Assembly: GCA_016617855.1 (NCBI GenBank)
Contig: JAECUM010006716.1
Span: 22,767-86,766, forward strand
Source: Megalonaias nervosa
Taxonomy: Eukaryota > Mollusca > Bivalvia > Unionida > Unionidae
DNA: 64,000 nt
Reading direction: 5' to 3'
The notes beneath the pieces are model-generated. The model searched no databases. It saw only the letters and a list, made by a program, of their open reading frames with translations, and was not told the origin of the DNA. Positions within the stretch are counted from its first letter, which is position 1. Each line of letters opens with the position of its first letter. The position numbers and the translations under genes were made by a program. Of the stretch, positions 11,851-24,073 are shown piece by piece.

Positions 11851-13628
11851 TCTCACAGGGCCTTCTGGTCTATCACCATTAGAGCCAAATACTGCAGGAG
11901 CAAACTGATTGGTTGATATAAGTATCTTCAGGTGACAATAATAATATTACAAAAGTTCCATGGTAATCCATAAAAAATTGTGAAGTCTTTCCAGAAACAC
12001 GTTGTGAGAAAGGAAGGATAACGTATGACTAATGAATGACCTTGACCTTTGATTATTGGCCCTATCATGAATAGTTCAACTAGAATGTTGGGTGCAGTTT
12101 AATATATCATCTGGAAACCAAATAATCACATTTTCATCCAAAAGTATACTTGAGCTTTTAGTGTCATAACTAATAGGTTGCCACTTCAAACTAGCAAGTT
12201 CATCTATAAAATAATAAGCTTTCATGAGAAATGGATGCAGAAAACTATCCATAGAATGTGGAAAGCAAACTTGTAATTTCAACTTTAGGGACCTTAACCA
12301 CTGAACTATGGACAAAAATAACTAAACAGAAGTTGCTCAAGCCTAGTCTAACCAACAAGTTTGTCAACCATGGGTACCGTAATCTCAACTTCTTAAAGCA
12401 AGAGTTCTATTTGCAATGTTAATTTGTGAGACCTCTAACATACAATCTATCAACCCTGGAATACTAACTGCACCTGCATAAGTGTTGTCTATCTATTGAG
12501 ATTGATGGAAAATAAAGAGCTGGAAACATATTCCATGTGCAAACCAAAATAACAATTTCAGCCCCATTTACTTTTATCTTTGAGCACTGGCCAAGGGAAT
12601 TAACTGGGTGCTTCCACTGCAACTTTCAGATCATTTGAGTCGAACCTCTATCAATGGGTTCCCAAACGTGTTTGAGAAAAAGAAATGCAGTGAAATTAGC
12701 CACACCATCTATAAATTTACAGCTGATAGTAAAAGCTATTATTGTATTCTTTACCGTAGATTTCTTTATATCATTGTCTGAAGTTTCACTGAATAATCTA
12801 CAGTGGTTTCAAATTTATACTCCAGACATGTATGTTCTACAGGTTGGTGTCTTGTATTTTCCTTTGCTGTGTGACTTTTATGCTGAGACGATGGTGCGAT
12901 TATGGTACCTGAATGCACAACACAGTCAAGTCATTATAAAGAAGTGGCTTGGTCAAATTTTCTTTAAAATATCTACAGTGGTTCAAAAGTAAGATTCTGG
13001 ACATGCACACAGGTCACAAAATTACATTTTCCCTTGCCATGACACGGACATACAGGATTTCCTATGGTACTTGACCAACTGACGGGTCTTAATTTATACA
13101 TTGGATAAGGTTCATAACAATTTCAAACAGGGCAAAAATATAATATAATGACAAATACAAATTAGCCATTTCTTCATTTTTCGTTTAGTATTTACTTCAG
13201 TCTACAATTTCACTACTGTGATTTGTCAAATGCACTGTTTTCTCACAATATCAATATTTATTAGCATTTATACAAAAAGTGGTATTTCTACAGGCCCTGT
13301 CGTGTGATGGAACATAGTTCAAGTCCAGATGTGACACAGACCAAATACATGTTATGTCTTGCCTACAAATCAATGGAATCATACGTACATGTTGCTCCAT
13401 GATAATGGCTGAATTAAATATTAAATTTTGTAATCTGAAATGAACTTGTTTGTCTAAGCCAACATCACACTATCATCTGGCTTAGCCAATAAGGTTCATG
13501 CCGTAACTAGGTAACAAGTTTGGCTGGATACTTAGGACCCAGTAAGTTGACATATGCATAAAACTATGAGGTTCTTATGTACAAATAATTAAAGGGCATA
13601 CAAAATTTGATAAGAGAACTTACAAAAC
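11851..13628. other. non-coding sequence
   Basis: No supported gene. The 112-codon plus frame at 12,654-12,992 has unremarkable composition and no motif. Confidence 0.4.
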
Positions 13629-13634
13629 TTTATT
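13629..13634 (-). terminator. possible polyadenylation signal AATAAA
   Basis: The minus strand reads AATAAA about 295 nt downstream of the stop codon of the candidate exon at 13,929-14,102. It could end a host transcript whose 3' UTR is 13,630-13,928. AATAAA is common by chance in AT-rich DNA. Confidence 0.3.
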
Positions 13635-13928
13635 CATTTGCAATAAATCTAACTTTTATTACTTTATAAATATAACGTATACATATTGTAGAATTTTACG
13701 GCATCTCAGCAGTAAATGAGCTTTGTAGTGCGAACTAAAGATAAATGAAAAGCATACAAATATAGGGAGATAAACCCTTACAAATAAATATAAACATTAA
13801 GTACAGCAAGATATAAATTAAAACGTAAAGATTTTAATATTATATAAAATGCATATAAAATAGTAAATAATAGTACTACATAAAATCCTTAAAACATTAA
13901 TAAAATTTGCAATTAAAACTACATTTCC

Positions 13929-14102
13929 TTAACAAGGCAAATATTTCTCAGGTGGTACACATCTCAGGTTGTACGGATCTTTGACAGTCTCTTCAAGCAC
14001 TTCATGACCAAATATTTCTTTCTCACAGAGTGGACATTTAGACACTTGATAAAAATGCATTGCACTATGAATTGTTTTGTATAGCAATTCTTTTTGTAAT
14101 TT
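13929..14102 (-). CDS. candidate host terminal coding exon with CxxC motif
   Basis: The minus strand holds a short open segment ending in TAA at 13,929. It reads like real protein: a hydrophobic/basic start (KELLYKTIHSAMHFYQ), then KCPLCEKEIFGHEV, and a C-terminus ending RCVPPEKYLPC. C-P-L-C resembles half of a zinc-binding site. The upstream in-frame stop is at 14,103-14,105. A pyrimidine-containing 'ccaatttacag' lies just beyond, but using that acceptor would include the stop, so the splice site is uncertain (another AG lies just before codon GCA at 14,061-14,063). The AT-rich sequence and AATAAA downstream fit a 3' UTR. I do not recognise the family. It could be a terminal exon, a pseudogene exon or chance. 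Confidence 0.35.
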   Translation of the reverse strand, partial: KLQKELLYKTIHSAMHFYQVSKCPLCEKEIFGHEVLEETVKDPYNLRCVPPEKYLPC

Positions 14103-14169
14103 TTATTTATGACTGTAAATTGGAGTGATTATCTTAAGTTGAAATTTCGTATATGCATTGGTTCTATTT

Positions 14170-14822
14170 TAAGGTATTAATGAAAGTAAAATTACGCAAC
14201 ATCTATATATAGATGCTAGTGTTTATAGTTACTAATAATGAAATTATTAGTAAATATATTGACTAGTTTCGGGCTCGTTCCAATTGTACAGGTCGATCAT
14301 TTGGTATCTTAGAAGAATTAAATTAATTCCCAATGGATGAGTTCTTCTACAATTATGTAAATTCGCGATTGGTCACGTAGCAGTAGTGATGATATACATA
14401 TCTGTGTATATATATAGCCAGAACTAGGCAGTGTTCTCATTCTTATTTCTCATGTTCTTGTTGTAACATAGAGTCTGCAGACGTATTTTATGCTGTATTT
14501 AAACATTATTTGAGGGGAAAATCATTTGTTTGAATTAATCAATGGAAATAGAAGGTGCTCATTGGACTATAATATTATTTTGGAACTATTGTGAATTATT
14601 CAAACGACACAATTTTGACAGGTCAGGATTGTTGGCGGACCATTATATTTTTGGGTCAGAAATTTATAAGGAACATTTCATTCGTTTGGACCTTAGAAGA
14701 AGCTTTACATGATCATTTTGGATTCAGTTCATAATACTGTACGCTACTCTTAAATTTTCATGTTATAACATTGATAATAAAATTGTTTGTTAAGTTTTAC
14801 AAAACTTGTGATTGTCCTTCTT
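14170..14822 (+). repeat. diverged LTR-like repeat copy
   Basis: The last third (about 14,540-14,820) matches the end of the solo LTR at 33,859-34,738: 'ggtgctcat', then 'tgttaagttttacaaaactt', then a 'ttctttccttt' tail. Its left edge is unclear. It abuts the LINE fossil at 14,827. The relationship is visible by eye but the copy is old. Confidence 0.45.
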
Positions 14823-14826
14823 TCCT

Positions 14827-15262
14827 TTACCTAGCTGGTGACCAAAGAGTCATAACACAGTTGACACTGCACGGTATGCATTCCAGGCACAGTTCGCCCT
14901 TTAGAAGGTATGCATGAGACATAAGTGTGTGTCTCTTACGCAACTGCACAATGCCACCATACCAGGGATACCATTCTCCAATAATGGGTTTGATGTTCTT
15001 AAGTTTTGTTCCACATATTTTGCCAAGCACGACAAAGATGTTGGTTTTTATAATATTTGATGCCAGTATATGTAATCTTCAACTCGGAGGTCACTGAAGG
15101 GCAGCTTTATCGGCCTTCTCATTGCATGTTTTGGTACTGTATGAGAATGCCATGTTTCTCTAATAGATGCCATATTAACGGGTTGTCAGATTTAAGATTT
15201 TCTAAGTCTTTAAATGTAGAAAGGAATTCCGAAAAGATGAAATTTCCTTGTTTTCTTTTTTC
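14827..15262 (-). pseudogene. LINE RNase-H/C-terminal fossil
   Basis: The minus strand shows, across frameshifts, the order typical of the C-terminal part of Jockey/I-type LINE polyproteins: a segment with LKSDNPLIWHLLEKHGIL, a 'NEKADKAA' motif (the RNase H motif around its last acidic residue), KNIKPIIGEWY, then RKRHTLMSHAYLLKGE with C-x2-C spacing (CLECIPC). The clean open part is 14,827-15,030 and the rest is frameshifted. Only this fragment remains; no reverse transcriptase lies next to it. Clade is uncertain. Confidence 0.7.
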
Positions 15263-15409
15263 AACATAGATGAAAGCTTAGAGTATGGCTGTAATTGATA
15301 ACCTGTTACGGACTGATGTCTTACATTTCAATGCGCTGTATAACTAGGGTGTCAGGTCACTGGTTAGCCAACAAAGCCTGGTAAGTGACAACAGTTAAGG
15401 TAGAGGTTA

Positions 15410-16235
15410 TATCTTGTGTTTAATTTGCATTGTCCGTTTGTTAGTTTTATTGTATTTTTTTATTTTCTTTGTATGCTGTAGATAATTATATATTGGACTT
15501 GATTTTGTCCAAAATCAAGTTCTGAGTCTAGAACTTTGGAAATTTCCTATGAAATGCCAAGTCAACCTGTCGTTTATTTAATATTATAATTTAAGTAATA
15601 GTCTTCTAATTATAACTAAGATATTATCGTGTAAACATCTGAAACCTTCCAGAATGAAATTAGCCATTAGGTAATATTTTTGTTTTTAGAAAATGCTAAT
15701 CGTGATCCAAAGTCAGGTAGAAGACTATACAATCTTGTTACTCGAACAAGTATTTAATCGTGCTATAAGATCTTGAGGCAGAAACAGTTGTTTTATTGTT
15801 GTACAGTAGTTCACTTGGGCTGGAATATATTTATTTAATCCAGGTGATTCTTCTCTGGAAATACAAAGTGCTCAAAAATAACATTCTTGGAAACAGAGAT
15901 TTGAATTATAGTGTAATTTCAAATAAGGATTTATTCTTGGATTGTATTAGTGTGATTCAACAAAAGACTGTTGATACATCACCATGACACGGGCCACCAC
16001 AGGCACATCAACACTTCCGGTGTTGGATTTAACTTGGATTTCAACTAAAGTTTATTCATAAATTTAATCATTAGGACTTGTGTGTAATTCTAGGAGTTTT
16101 GGGATTTAATTCGCAATACCGTAAGTTCCTTTTATTTACAGTTTCACGTTTTATTCTAGGGAAGTAAACTACTTGTTGAATTTTACTAAACTTGTAGCTA
16201 CTCACTCTATTCTATTACTTATTTTAAGACCGTAT
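15410..16235 (+). repeat. LTR-like repeat copy
   Basis: Shares with the solo LTR at 33,859-34,738 the segment 'gtgattcaacaaaagactgt' plus 'tgatacatca' (15,951-15,980 versus 34,442-34,471), a following 'taattctaggag' region and the terminal 'gaattttactaaacttgta' region. A perfect-looking 11-nt inverted repeat around 'acttgattttgtcc' lies at about 15,497-15,523. Ends are not resolved. Confidence 0.5.
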
Positions 16236-16997
16236 AGTCATATTACTTAAAAATGCCTAGATGTACAATAGCCACTTGACCATGCTTCCCCAAGGCTAAA
16301 CAAACTGAAAACTCTGGATGTTATAACGAAATGGTATTTTTTGGTCATGCCATTCGAAAGCAAATGACAAGTCCTTTAATGAAGAAAGAAAAGTGGAACT
16401 GGTTTATGAGGCGTTGGCTCCAACAAAATATTTTGACAAAATTAATATCCAAATGTATTTCCCACCCTTTTATTCTCAACAAATTATTAGTTACATTTGG
16501 ATTGCTGATATATTTGCTACATGTTTTGAGGACAAGTGGATAAAATAAATATAACATTGCCATTTTTTGTATTTCAGATGCTATCTTTTTCTCACCAATG
16601 GTGATAGGACGGCCAGCCTGGCAGTGAAGCTGACGATGGCCGTGCAAACTCAGAATCTCAAACTAGAAATGGCTGACTTACAGCTTGTTAAGTGTAATAG
16701 TGTTCGCCCATCTGACCATTGGTCGCGACCGTGACTTCCTAAAGAGGAGAAAACTACACGAAGTAGCTTAATATACAATTACTGCAAATCCATACATTTT
16801 TGCTACTAAATTCTCATTCGTCGAGACCAGCATGAAACTGCATACATATCAATCTTGTAGAAGTCAAATGATATTTTTGCACTCGTATTTATCAAAGTAC
16901 ACAAAGAATTGGAAAGCACCGTAGTTCATGAAAATACATTTGTCTAAAAATGGTAGGATAAAGAAACCTATCCAATATACTCTTCTAACACTCGTAT

Positions 16998-17001
<4 letters not shown>
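16236..17001. other. non-coding sequence
   Basis: Contains an acceptor-like 'tttgtatttcag' near 16,567-16,578, but the following frames do not give a convincing exon. Nothing else supported. Confidence 0.35.

Positions 17002-17052
<51 letters not shown>
17002..17052. repeat. (GA)n microsatellite
   Basis: GA run of about 51 bp. The open frames that cross it (RE or SL repeats) are artefacts. Confidence 0.97.
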
Positions 17053-17054
<2 letters not shown>

Positions 17055-17783
17055 TGTGTTTGAAATGCACACCAACAAGTTTATACACATATGTTTTAAA
17101 TGGAATGCAGAACATGACATTAGTTCTACAAATATATCATTCTTGAATAGGAACCACTTTTCGTCGCACTTTTTCACCTGTTGGTATTGTATTACATCAG
17201 ATGAAGAGTCCTTCAGGTTCTGATATGATGATAACGTAGGTATGATAAATGACCACTTCAGACCTGTTATGTTCTTACATTTCGAGCTATACAAAAGATA
17301 ACTTACAGTAAGGTATGTTCAAACAGAAAATTAAGCTACTGGTATTTCAGTTTCAGATATTCACCAGTCATTACCCGCTAGCATAAATTTGCTCACAAGT
17401 ATTCACTTAGAAAAATTTTAACACATTTACTTGTATTTAGTGTCCATATAACGTACTGTGATACCCTCAACAACAGTATGACTTAGTCAGCTATGAATAA
17501 AATTACACGTTTCCCAACCTCCATTCCCCACTCTTACGAAAAAAAGAATACAAATACTGAACCAAACGTCTCTTCTAGTCTCAGAATAAGACATTTTTAC
17601 AGTCATTCTCTGTCTCAGAATAAGACATTTTTACAGTCATTCTTGTTTTCAGGAATAATGCATCCGATAACTTTAATGACTGCATATGTATTAGCGTCCG
17701 AGACAAACAAACAGTCGGAATATTAAAGCGTGAAAAATATGGCAGTTACGTAAGTTTGGTTGGATGCAGTAGTTCTTTTAAAC

Positions 17784-17930
17784 AATAATACCCATAAAGT
17801 TCATTTAATTAAAATTAAAAAATAATACCCATGAAGTTCATTTAATGGTACTTCTAAAAAAATAATACCCATGAAGTTCATTTAATGGTACTTCTAATAA
17901 AAATAATAAGCATGAAGTTCAAATGCAATA
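17784..17930. repeat. short tandem repeat, about 46-bp unit
   Basis: Four imperfect copies of 'aataatacccatgaagttca' followed by 'tttaatggtacttctaa'. Confidence 0.85.
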
Positions 17931-18850
17931 GTCTCTAATAAATGGCGGTATATGCTAGAATTCAATGTTAACGCTGTGGACGCGGAAGCCTACTTAAAAT
18001 GCTATTTCTCAGTGTTTCCATTACTTAGCAGGCAGGATAATAAACAGTCAAACTAATCATAGCAAGTGACATACAATAAAAGTCGATCTTTTATTTCGTT
18101 TTCTTTGTGTTTTCAGCCGGATGACCATGACCTGGCAGGTTCCCATCCAAAGGAATATGGACAAATCCAGAGTCAATAAATGGGTGTAAGAGTGCATGTA
18201 TTTGTGAACAAGGCTTGGACGAAAGATTCAGATTAGATTTAACTGCAATAAGGTGATTGCCTCTTGTGCAAATTTACAACTTTCACGCAGATGTTCACAA
18301 ATACCATCAATAACAGAAATTTATTATTTATCCGCAACATTTGAGTTAAAATATATTTTCATCACATAAAAGGACTGAAGAAACATTACTTTAATAATGT
18401 TCCAAACAAATATCAAAGCGATCGCAGGGAGAAAGGAAGTTAAAGGCTATCATTGATGCAACTTGTCATTTGTTCATTAAATAAGTATAATGAACTGTAC
18501 GAACTATTTACGGTAATGTGTCATGGTTTCCAAAACATAATGCAATTATAGAGCATTTTTAATTACAAAAAGCTAAAAGTTTTAATAGATTAAAAAAATT
18601 CCTTATCTTCCCCAATAGAGATAACAGTGGAACTAGATATTAAATCCACATTTTTAAACGTGTTTGAACATTCCAGGAGTTTTTGGATTTTGGGTTTACA
18701 CTTTTTCTGAGTTCCGATTACAAAAGGCTTTAAAGAAGAGAACTATATTCGTCTTCTAAACTTCAACATTTAGTACATGTGATATTATCTGTCAGTGCCT
18801 TGCGTGCTTGAGACCGCTTATAAACATTAACATATGATTGCACTCACAAA

Positions 18851-18853
<3 letters not shown>
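17931..18853. other. non-coding sequence
   Basis: AT-rich. An AG/GT-flanked open stretch at about 18,117-18,183 was considered as an exon and not accepted. Confidence 0.35.

Positions 18854-18854
<1 letters not shown>

Positions 18855-18907
<53 letters not shown>
18855..18907. repeat. (GA)n microsatellite
   Basis: GA run of about 52 bp. Confidence 0.96.
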
Positions 18908-18909
<2 letters not shown>

Positions 18910-19135
18910 AATATTGTATATATTAATATCTCATTGTAAGTTTCTATGCACATTCAATTTAGATTGAAACTCTTGTTTATTTAACTCGCCATCAGTGTCA
19001 TACCAGGGATAGATAAATTCTATACAATCTGGCAAACTATTGAATACACTTTTGAAATAAGTGAAAACATAAGAAACAGAAAATATCTGAAAATTGACTC
19101 ATGCAATTATTAATATTATCTGAAACTGTTGTACT

Positions 19136-19620
19136 ACATCGGTAGATGTTAAAGCAATTTGATACTCTGGCTAAAACGATTATAGTACATAGATGTTAAA
19201 ATAGTTTGGTACTGGTTCTAACTGCTGTAGTACATCGGCAGATGTTAAAGCATTTTGATACTCTGGCTAAAACGATTATTGTACATAGATGTTAAAATAG
19301 TTTGGTACTGGTTTTAACTGCTGTACTACATCGGTAGATGTTAAAGCATTTTGATACTCTGGCTAAAACGATTATAGTACATAGATATTAAAATAGTTTG
19401 GTACTGGTTCTAACTGCTGTAGTACATCGGTAGATGTTAAAGCATTTTGATGCTCTGGCTAAAACGATTATAGTATATAGATGTTAAAATAGTTTGGTAC
19501 TGGTTCTAACTGCTGTAGTACATCGGTAGATGTTAAAGCATTTTGAAACTCTTGCTAAAACAGTTGCAGTACATCAATAGATGTTAAAAGTATTTTGATA
19601 CTCTCGCTTATGAGCAGAAT
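19136..19620. repeat. 96-bp dimeric tandem array
   Basis: The phrase 'acatcgg' recurs at 19,136, 19,232, 19,328, 19,424 and 19,520, exactly 96 bp apart. Each unit is itself two related halves ('acatcggtagatgttaaagc...' and 'acatagatgttaaaatagtt...'), so this is a dimer that was then amplified as a pair. The last copy is degenerate. Confidence 0.92.
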
Positions 19621-19977
19621 TTTTAACAAATATTTTCAGTCTCTTCCTAAAACTATTTACAAAGGCATTCGCAATCTTTAAAGACACAGAAAACTGTATA
19701 TTTTAACAAAGCTTGATTACCAAGACAAAACCACAAGTACAAAGTTTCTATCGTTTATTGGCCCACCTACTTATCAGTCCCAAATTGACCATTTGTAACT
19801 TTGTGTTCAATCCTTTACATAAAAACGGTTAGCAGTAGGGGTTTACCGTCTTACGACGTAAGTCCCAATAACTGACTAACATGTGACCGTTGTAATTAGT
19901 TGGTTTCAGATCTGACGCACGTCCCAAACAATGATCGGCAACTTGTGTGATTTGCCCCTGACGGAAGCATTATTAGA

Positions 19978-20037
19978 ATAGTTCAGAGAGTATCGGACTC
20001 ACAGTCCAATAGTCGCGTGTTCGATATCCGATCTGGA
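19978..20037 (+). repeat. tRNA-like SINE head
   Basis: 'tagttcagagagtatcggac' resembles box A and 'gtgttcgatatcc' resembles box B at tRNA-like spacing. The following body (to about 20,230) has no 3' tRNA features. Confidence 0.5.
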
Positions 20038-20237
20038 CAGTGGTAGGTTGTCTTGGTATGCCCTTGGGAAAAGCTTCCATTTCTTCTGCGTGATATAAAC
20101 CAAATCAACCTTTTAATGTTCATATGTATCTGTGTTTCTTTTGAATGTGAGGCAGAAAAATAACGAAAAAAAGTACAAGGCAGGGTTGAATTTATAAATA
20201 GATCAAGGCCAGTGATTAGCTCAATCAAAATATGGAC

Positions 20238-21177
20238 TACGATCTATCCGTCCTAAACTTTTGGGCGGCGTACAGACAGAGAAATAGACGATAAAAAGAA
20301 AAGAAGCAATGTAAGGGGAAGAAGGAAAAGAAGAGCATAGGGATTAAATTCAATTAAAAGATAAACTAAGAATAATAAATACATTTACTAGAAATGTTTC
20401 AAAATTACTAGATGTCTTAGATAATACCACACACAACCATTTCTATATATATATTCTTATCAATCAATCAATCAGAACATAAACATATAAATCACGTTTT
20501 CTCCTGTTACTGCGGATAGTAAAGTAATAAAGATACCAGAAAATACATTCCTTCATCCATCAAATCCTTTCTTCATCCATCCATCTTATTTATCTCGCGC
20601 CCGCTATGGAATGAAATGTGGATTACTTGACGGATGGAAGAAAACGATTTAATAACATAAGCTGGGCAAGTTACAAACTGGCTTCAACCGTCTTCACGCT
20701 GGTAATGAAATTATGTAAGTATATTATATTTTATTATCGGTTGCGGTTTAATTCATCAGTTTATTAGTATAATCAATATAATTACTCCCAGCATCATGCT
20801 GGTTGGAGATAACAGTTTTAAGAAGACGTAAAGGAATTACAACGCCTTTGGAGAAAGGAGAAATAAAAATTAAACAAAATGGGATATGGTACTCCATTAA
20901 ATGGAAATTTAATTTTTGGACCTCTGTGAGTGGAACAACCTGGAATCTGGCTCTGTTCACAGATCTGAATAGATACCTTGTATGGATTTATAAAAATACT
21001 GAAATAAAAATAGGTAAACATAAATATGTTACAGTCCAAGAAGTGTGGTACCTAAAAGTAGCATGTAACTTTGATTTGTCTGTTTCAAGTTGATACACAC
21101 TTTCGTCATAGATGTTAAACTTTACGGTAAATGGAAATACATTGTCAAACAAGCTAAATCAGTTCCGTACCCAAATC
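20238..21177. other. non-coding sequence
   Basis: Small overlapping open frames on both strands at 20,800-21,090 lack recognisable protein features. No other feature is supported. Confidence 0.35.
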
Positions 21178-21179
21178 CA

Positions 21180-21285
21180 CTCCAGCGTCCTGTACCTACG
21201 CTCTCCAGTGTCCTGTACCTACGCTCTCCAGCGTCCTGTACCCACGCTGTCCAGCGTCCTGTACCTACGCTCTCCACGTTCTAGC
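21180..21285. repeat. 23-bp minisatellite
   Basis: About five copies of 'ctccagcgtcctgtacctac' plus 'gct', with few differences between copies, so the array looks young. Confidence 0.92.
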
Positions 21286-22316
21286 TCATCTTGCAACACT
21301 TAAAAGCTAGAAAACACACACAACGCTTTTATATGTATGTATAACATGTGTGTATTTACATCTGGATTCACTTGGTAACTGATGGGCGTGTGTGTTTTTC
21401 TGCATGTTTAGTCCATCTTAAATTCAATAGTGGATATTAGATCAGTGTCTGTAAGTGAATGTGTGCTTAATATTGAAAAAAATTCCTTGCCGAGAAAGTA
21501 CCAAATTATACTCCGAAGAGGTGTGGCTGACGGAGGGAGTAATGATATCGGGGTTGAGGTCGAAGAATATATATAAGTGGAGCAATATGTCCATTTTTAT
21601 ATACCGAGTCGATAATGAATCGGTTTTGCAAGTAAAACTTTTCCATCTGTAGCGCGCTGTAAAAAGGTAGAGGAGACAACTTTTCCTAGCTTTTCGCCTG
21701 GCACATAAGAGTTGAGGAAAATTAAAGACAGGGTTGATGTTTTTAAAATATAGTAAATTATTCAAGACACAAACTAAAAAACTAATTTATTCTATTCTTC
21801 AGGAGTCATCATGTTATTGATCATGCCTTCATGAACACCTGATAATACGGACACATGTTAAATATGGACACATGTTTAGAGTGAGTACCTAGTCATCTGT
21901 GCTTACACTGAACACAAGCTAGTAACGGTCCTTCACGTGCAGTGAGCATCTTATCATACATGCTTACATTAAACACAGACTGCAATGGACACCTATCTAG
22001 AGTGGATACTTGATAATACGTACATAATACGTACACGTATTAGAGCGAACCTCTTACCGTATATGTTAACATTAAATATCAGATTGCACCAGACACCTGT
22101 CAGGAATGGACACCTGATGGGGATCGGGTACATGCTTGGGAAATCTTTTAATATTTGATTCACTTGAAGGTAATAGTTTCTCAAATTAAAGCCTAACGTA
22201 AGGCGATTGATTCTTAACATTCTGTGAAGATTCACGTTCTGTCGCAGTCAAATAATGGCTTTTTAATTAACATTTAATTAGTTACTTTTCTTTAACTAAA
22301 TAGTATATTATGACTA

Positions 22317-22392
22317 AAGAGTGTCCCATATAGTCCTCACTCAACAAGGACACGAAGAGTGTCCCACATAGTCCTCACTCAACTAGGACACG
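22317..22392. repeat. 38-bp tandem duplication
   Basis: Two copies of 'gagtgtcccatatagtcctc' plus 'actcaacaaggacacg' in direct tandem. Confidence 0.9.
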
Positions 22393-22900
22393 CATAATCT
22401 AACACATTATATAAGAAACAAACACATGAACGAGATGGCTAGTTTTTAACACACCTAAGTAACAAGACTTTAAGAGGAAAAGGTAAAATTTGGGATACTG
22501 TCTAAAGTTAATTTTATGGTGATTATTGATTTAGGATATGTTATTTACAAATTGAAAACAGTGCAAAGATCAACTGTACAACTATCAAGAATCCACTACC
22601 AACCCATCCCTGAAAAAAGAGATAAAGAAAAGAAGAAGAAGAAAATAAAATACTGGGAAAGCCTGAAGTGTACGTAGAAGACTTTACAAAGCATAATGCA
22701 CAGGCCGACAAGAACTAGTACACTCCTCTAATATCATAGATCTGAGCCATTTAAAGTCTGAGACATAATAGATAGAAAATGGCATCCATCACTCATTCTT
22801 ACACACAGATTTAACAGTTTCAGCCGAAAATCCCGCTGCTGTAAAAACAAAAAGATTATAAGATAGAGTCATCGTCTAGCTTATCTTTCGAGGAGATAAT

Positions 22901-23380
22901 TAAATTGTTTGTAGCCAGTGCTATGTCAAATATCACAATATAAATTGTTTGTAGCCAGTGTTTTGTCAAATATCACAATATAAATTGTTTGTAGCCAGTG
23001 CTATGTCAAACATCACAATATAAATTGTTTGTACCCAGTGCTATGTCAAATATCACAATATAAATTGTTTGTACCCAGTGCTTTGTCAAATATCACAATA
23101 TAAATTGTTTGTACCCAGTGCTTTGTCAAATATCACAATATAAATTGTTTGTACCCAGTGCTATGTCAAATATCACAATATAAATTGTTTGTAGCCAGTG
23201 CTATGTCAAATATCACAATATAAATTGTTTGTAGCCAGTGCTTTGTCAAATATCACAATATAAATTGTTTGTACCCAGTGCTATGTCAAATATCACAATA
23301 TAAATTGTTTGTAGCCAGTGCTATGTCAAATATCACAATATAAATTGTTTGTACCCAGTGCTTTGTCAAATATCACAATA
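22901..23380. repeat. 40-bp array, exactly 12 units
   Basis: The unit starts 'taaattgtttgtagccagtg' and ends 'ctatgtcaaatatcacaata'. All 12 units are 40 bp, and nearly all variation is at two sites: g/c in 'gta(g/c)cc' and a/t in 'ct(a/t)tg'. States in order: GA, G(ttttg), GA, CA, CT, CT, CA, GA, GT, CA, GA, CT. Length and sequence homogeneity imply recent expansion or gene conversion. There are no unique spacers, so it is not a CRISPR array. Confidence 0.98.
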
Positions 23381-23671
23381 TACTATATAATTCTTTACGG
23401 TTTGTGGCCTGATAGTTAAGTAGGTTAAGTTAACGGTGTCTCCTGTGAAAAGCACGGAATTAAAAAAAAAAATCCTTCAATATTTGACTCACTCGGAGGT
23501 AGTATTTTCTCATCTAGATTTTCTTTATTAAAAAATAAGTTGTCGCCAAGTATATAAATATTCGCACTTTGTTATGTATTTTGCAGAAACTATGCCATTA
23601 AGGCGTACATGTTCCTTTTTATTTATTTTGCTAAATTATAAAAGACAAGTACTGACTGAATTGTACGTCAC

Positions 23672-23780
<109 letters not shown>

Positions 23781-24008
23781 GCAATATTTGAATTAGCTTT
23801 TATTAAAAATAGCAATAATAAAAAGTGTTTTAGTTCTTTTTATCATTTCTCAGATGAGCAATAAGAACACAGTGAATAAAGTAATTTGCATTGATCTAAA
23901 TAGTTTTGCCAGATTGTCAATCAATTTTTCAGTTATGTGCAGGTGTGCACACTATACAAAAGTCCGATATGATAATGTGTTAACTGTTAGCAGATGCTTT
24001 TCAGGATA

Positions 24009-24022
24009 AGACATTCAATATA
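24009..24022. repeat. target-site duplication, left copy
   Basis: AGACATTCAATATA, identical to 26,697-26,710 on the other side of the LINE. Confidence 0.92.
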
Positions 24023-24073
24023 TATTATATTGGTAGTCTCTCGGGGCCGAGGAAGACATGTTGTGCAGTCTCA

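Noticed and set aside
12654..12992. 112-codon plus frame
   Set aside because: No motif, no neighbouring exon signals, ordinary composition for non-coding DNA.
18114..18186. Possible exon between 'tttgtgttttcag' and a GT donor
   Set aside because: Only about 22 codons, no homologue recognised and no partner exon; signals are too common in AT-rich DNA.
22901..23380. CRISPR-like appearance of regular 40-bp repeats
   Set aside because: Units are contiguous with no unique spacers, and the genome is eukaryotic. It is a minisatellite.
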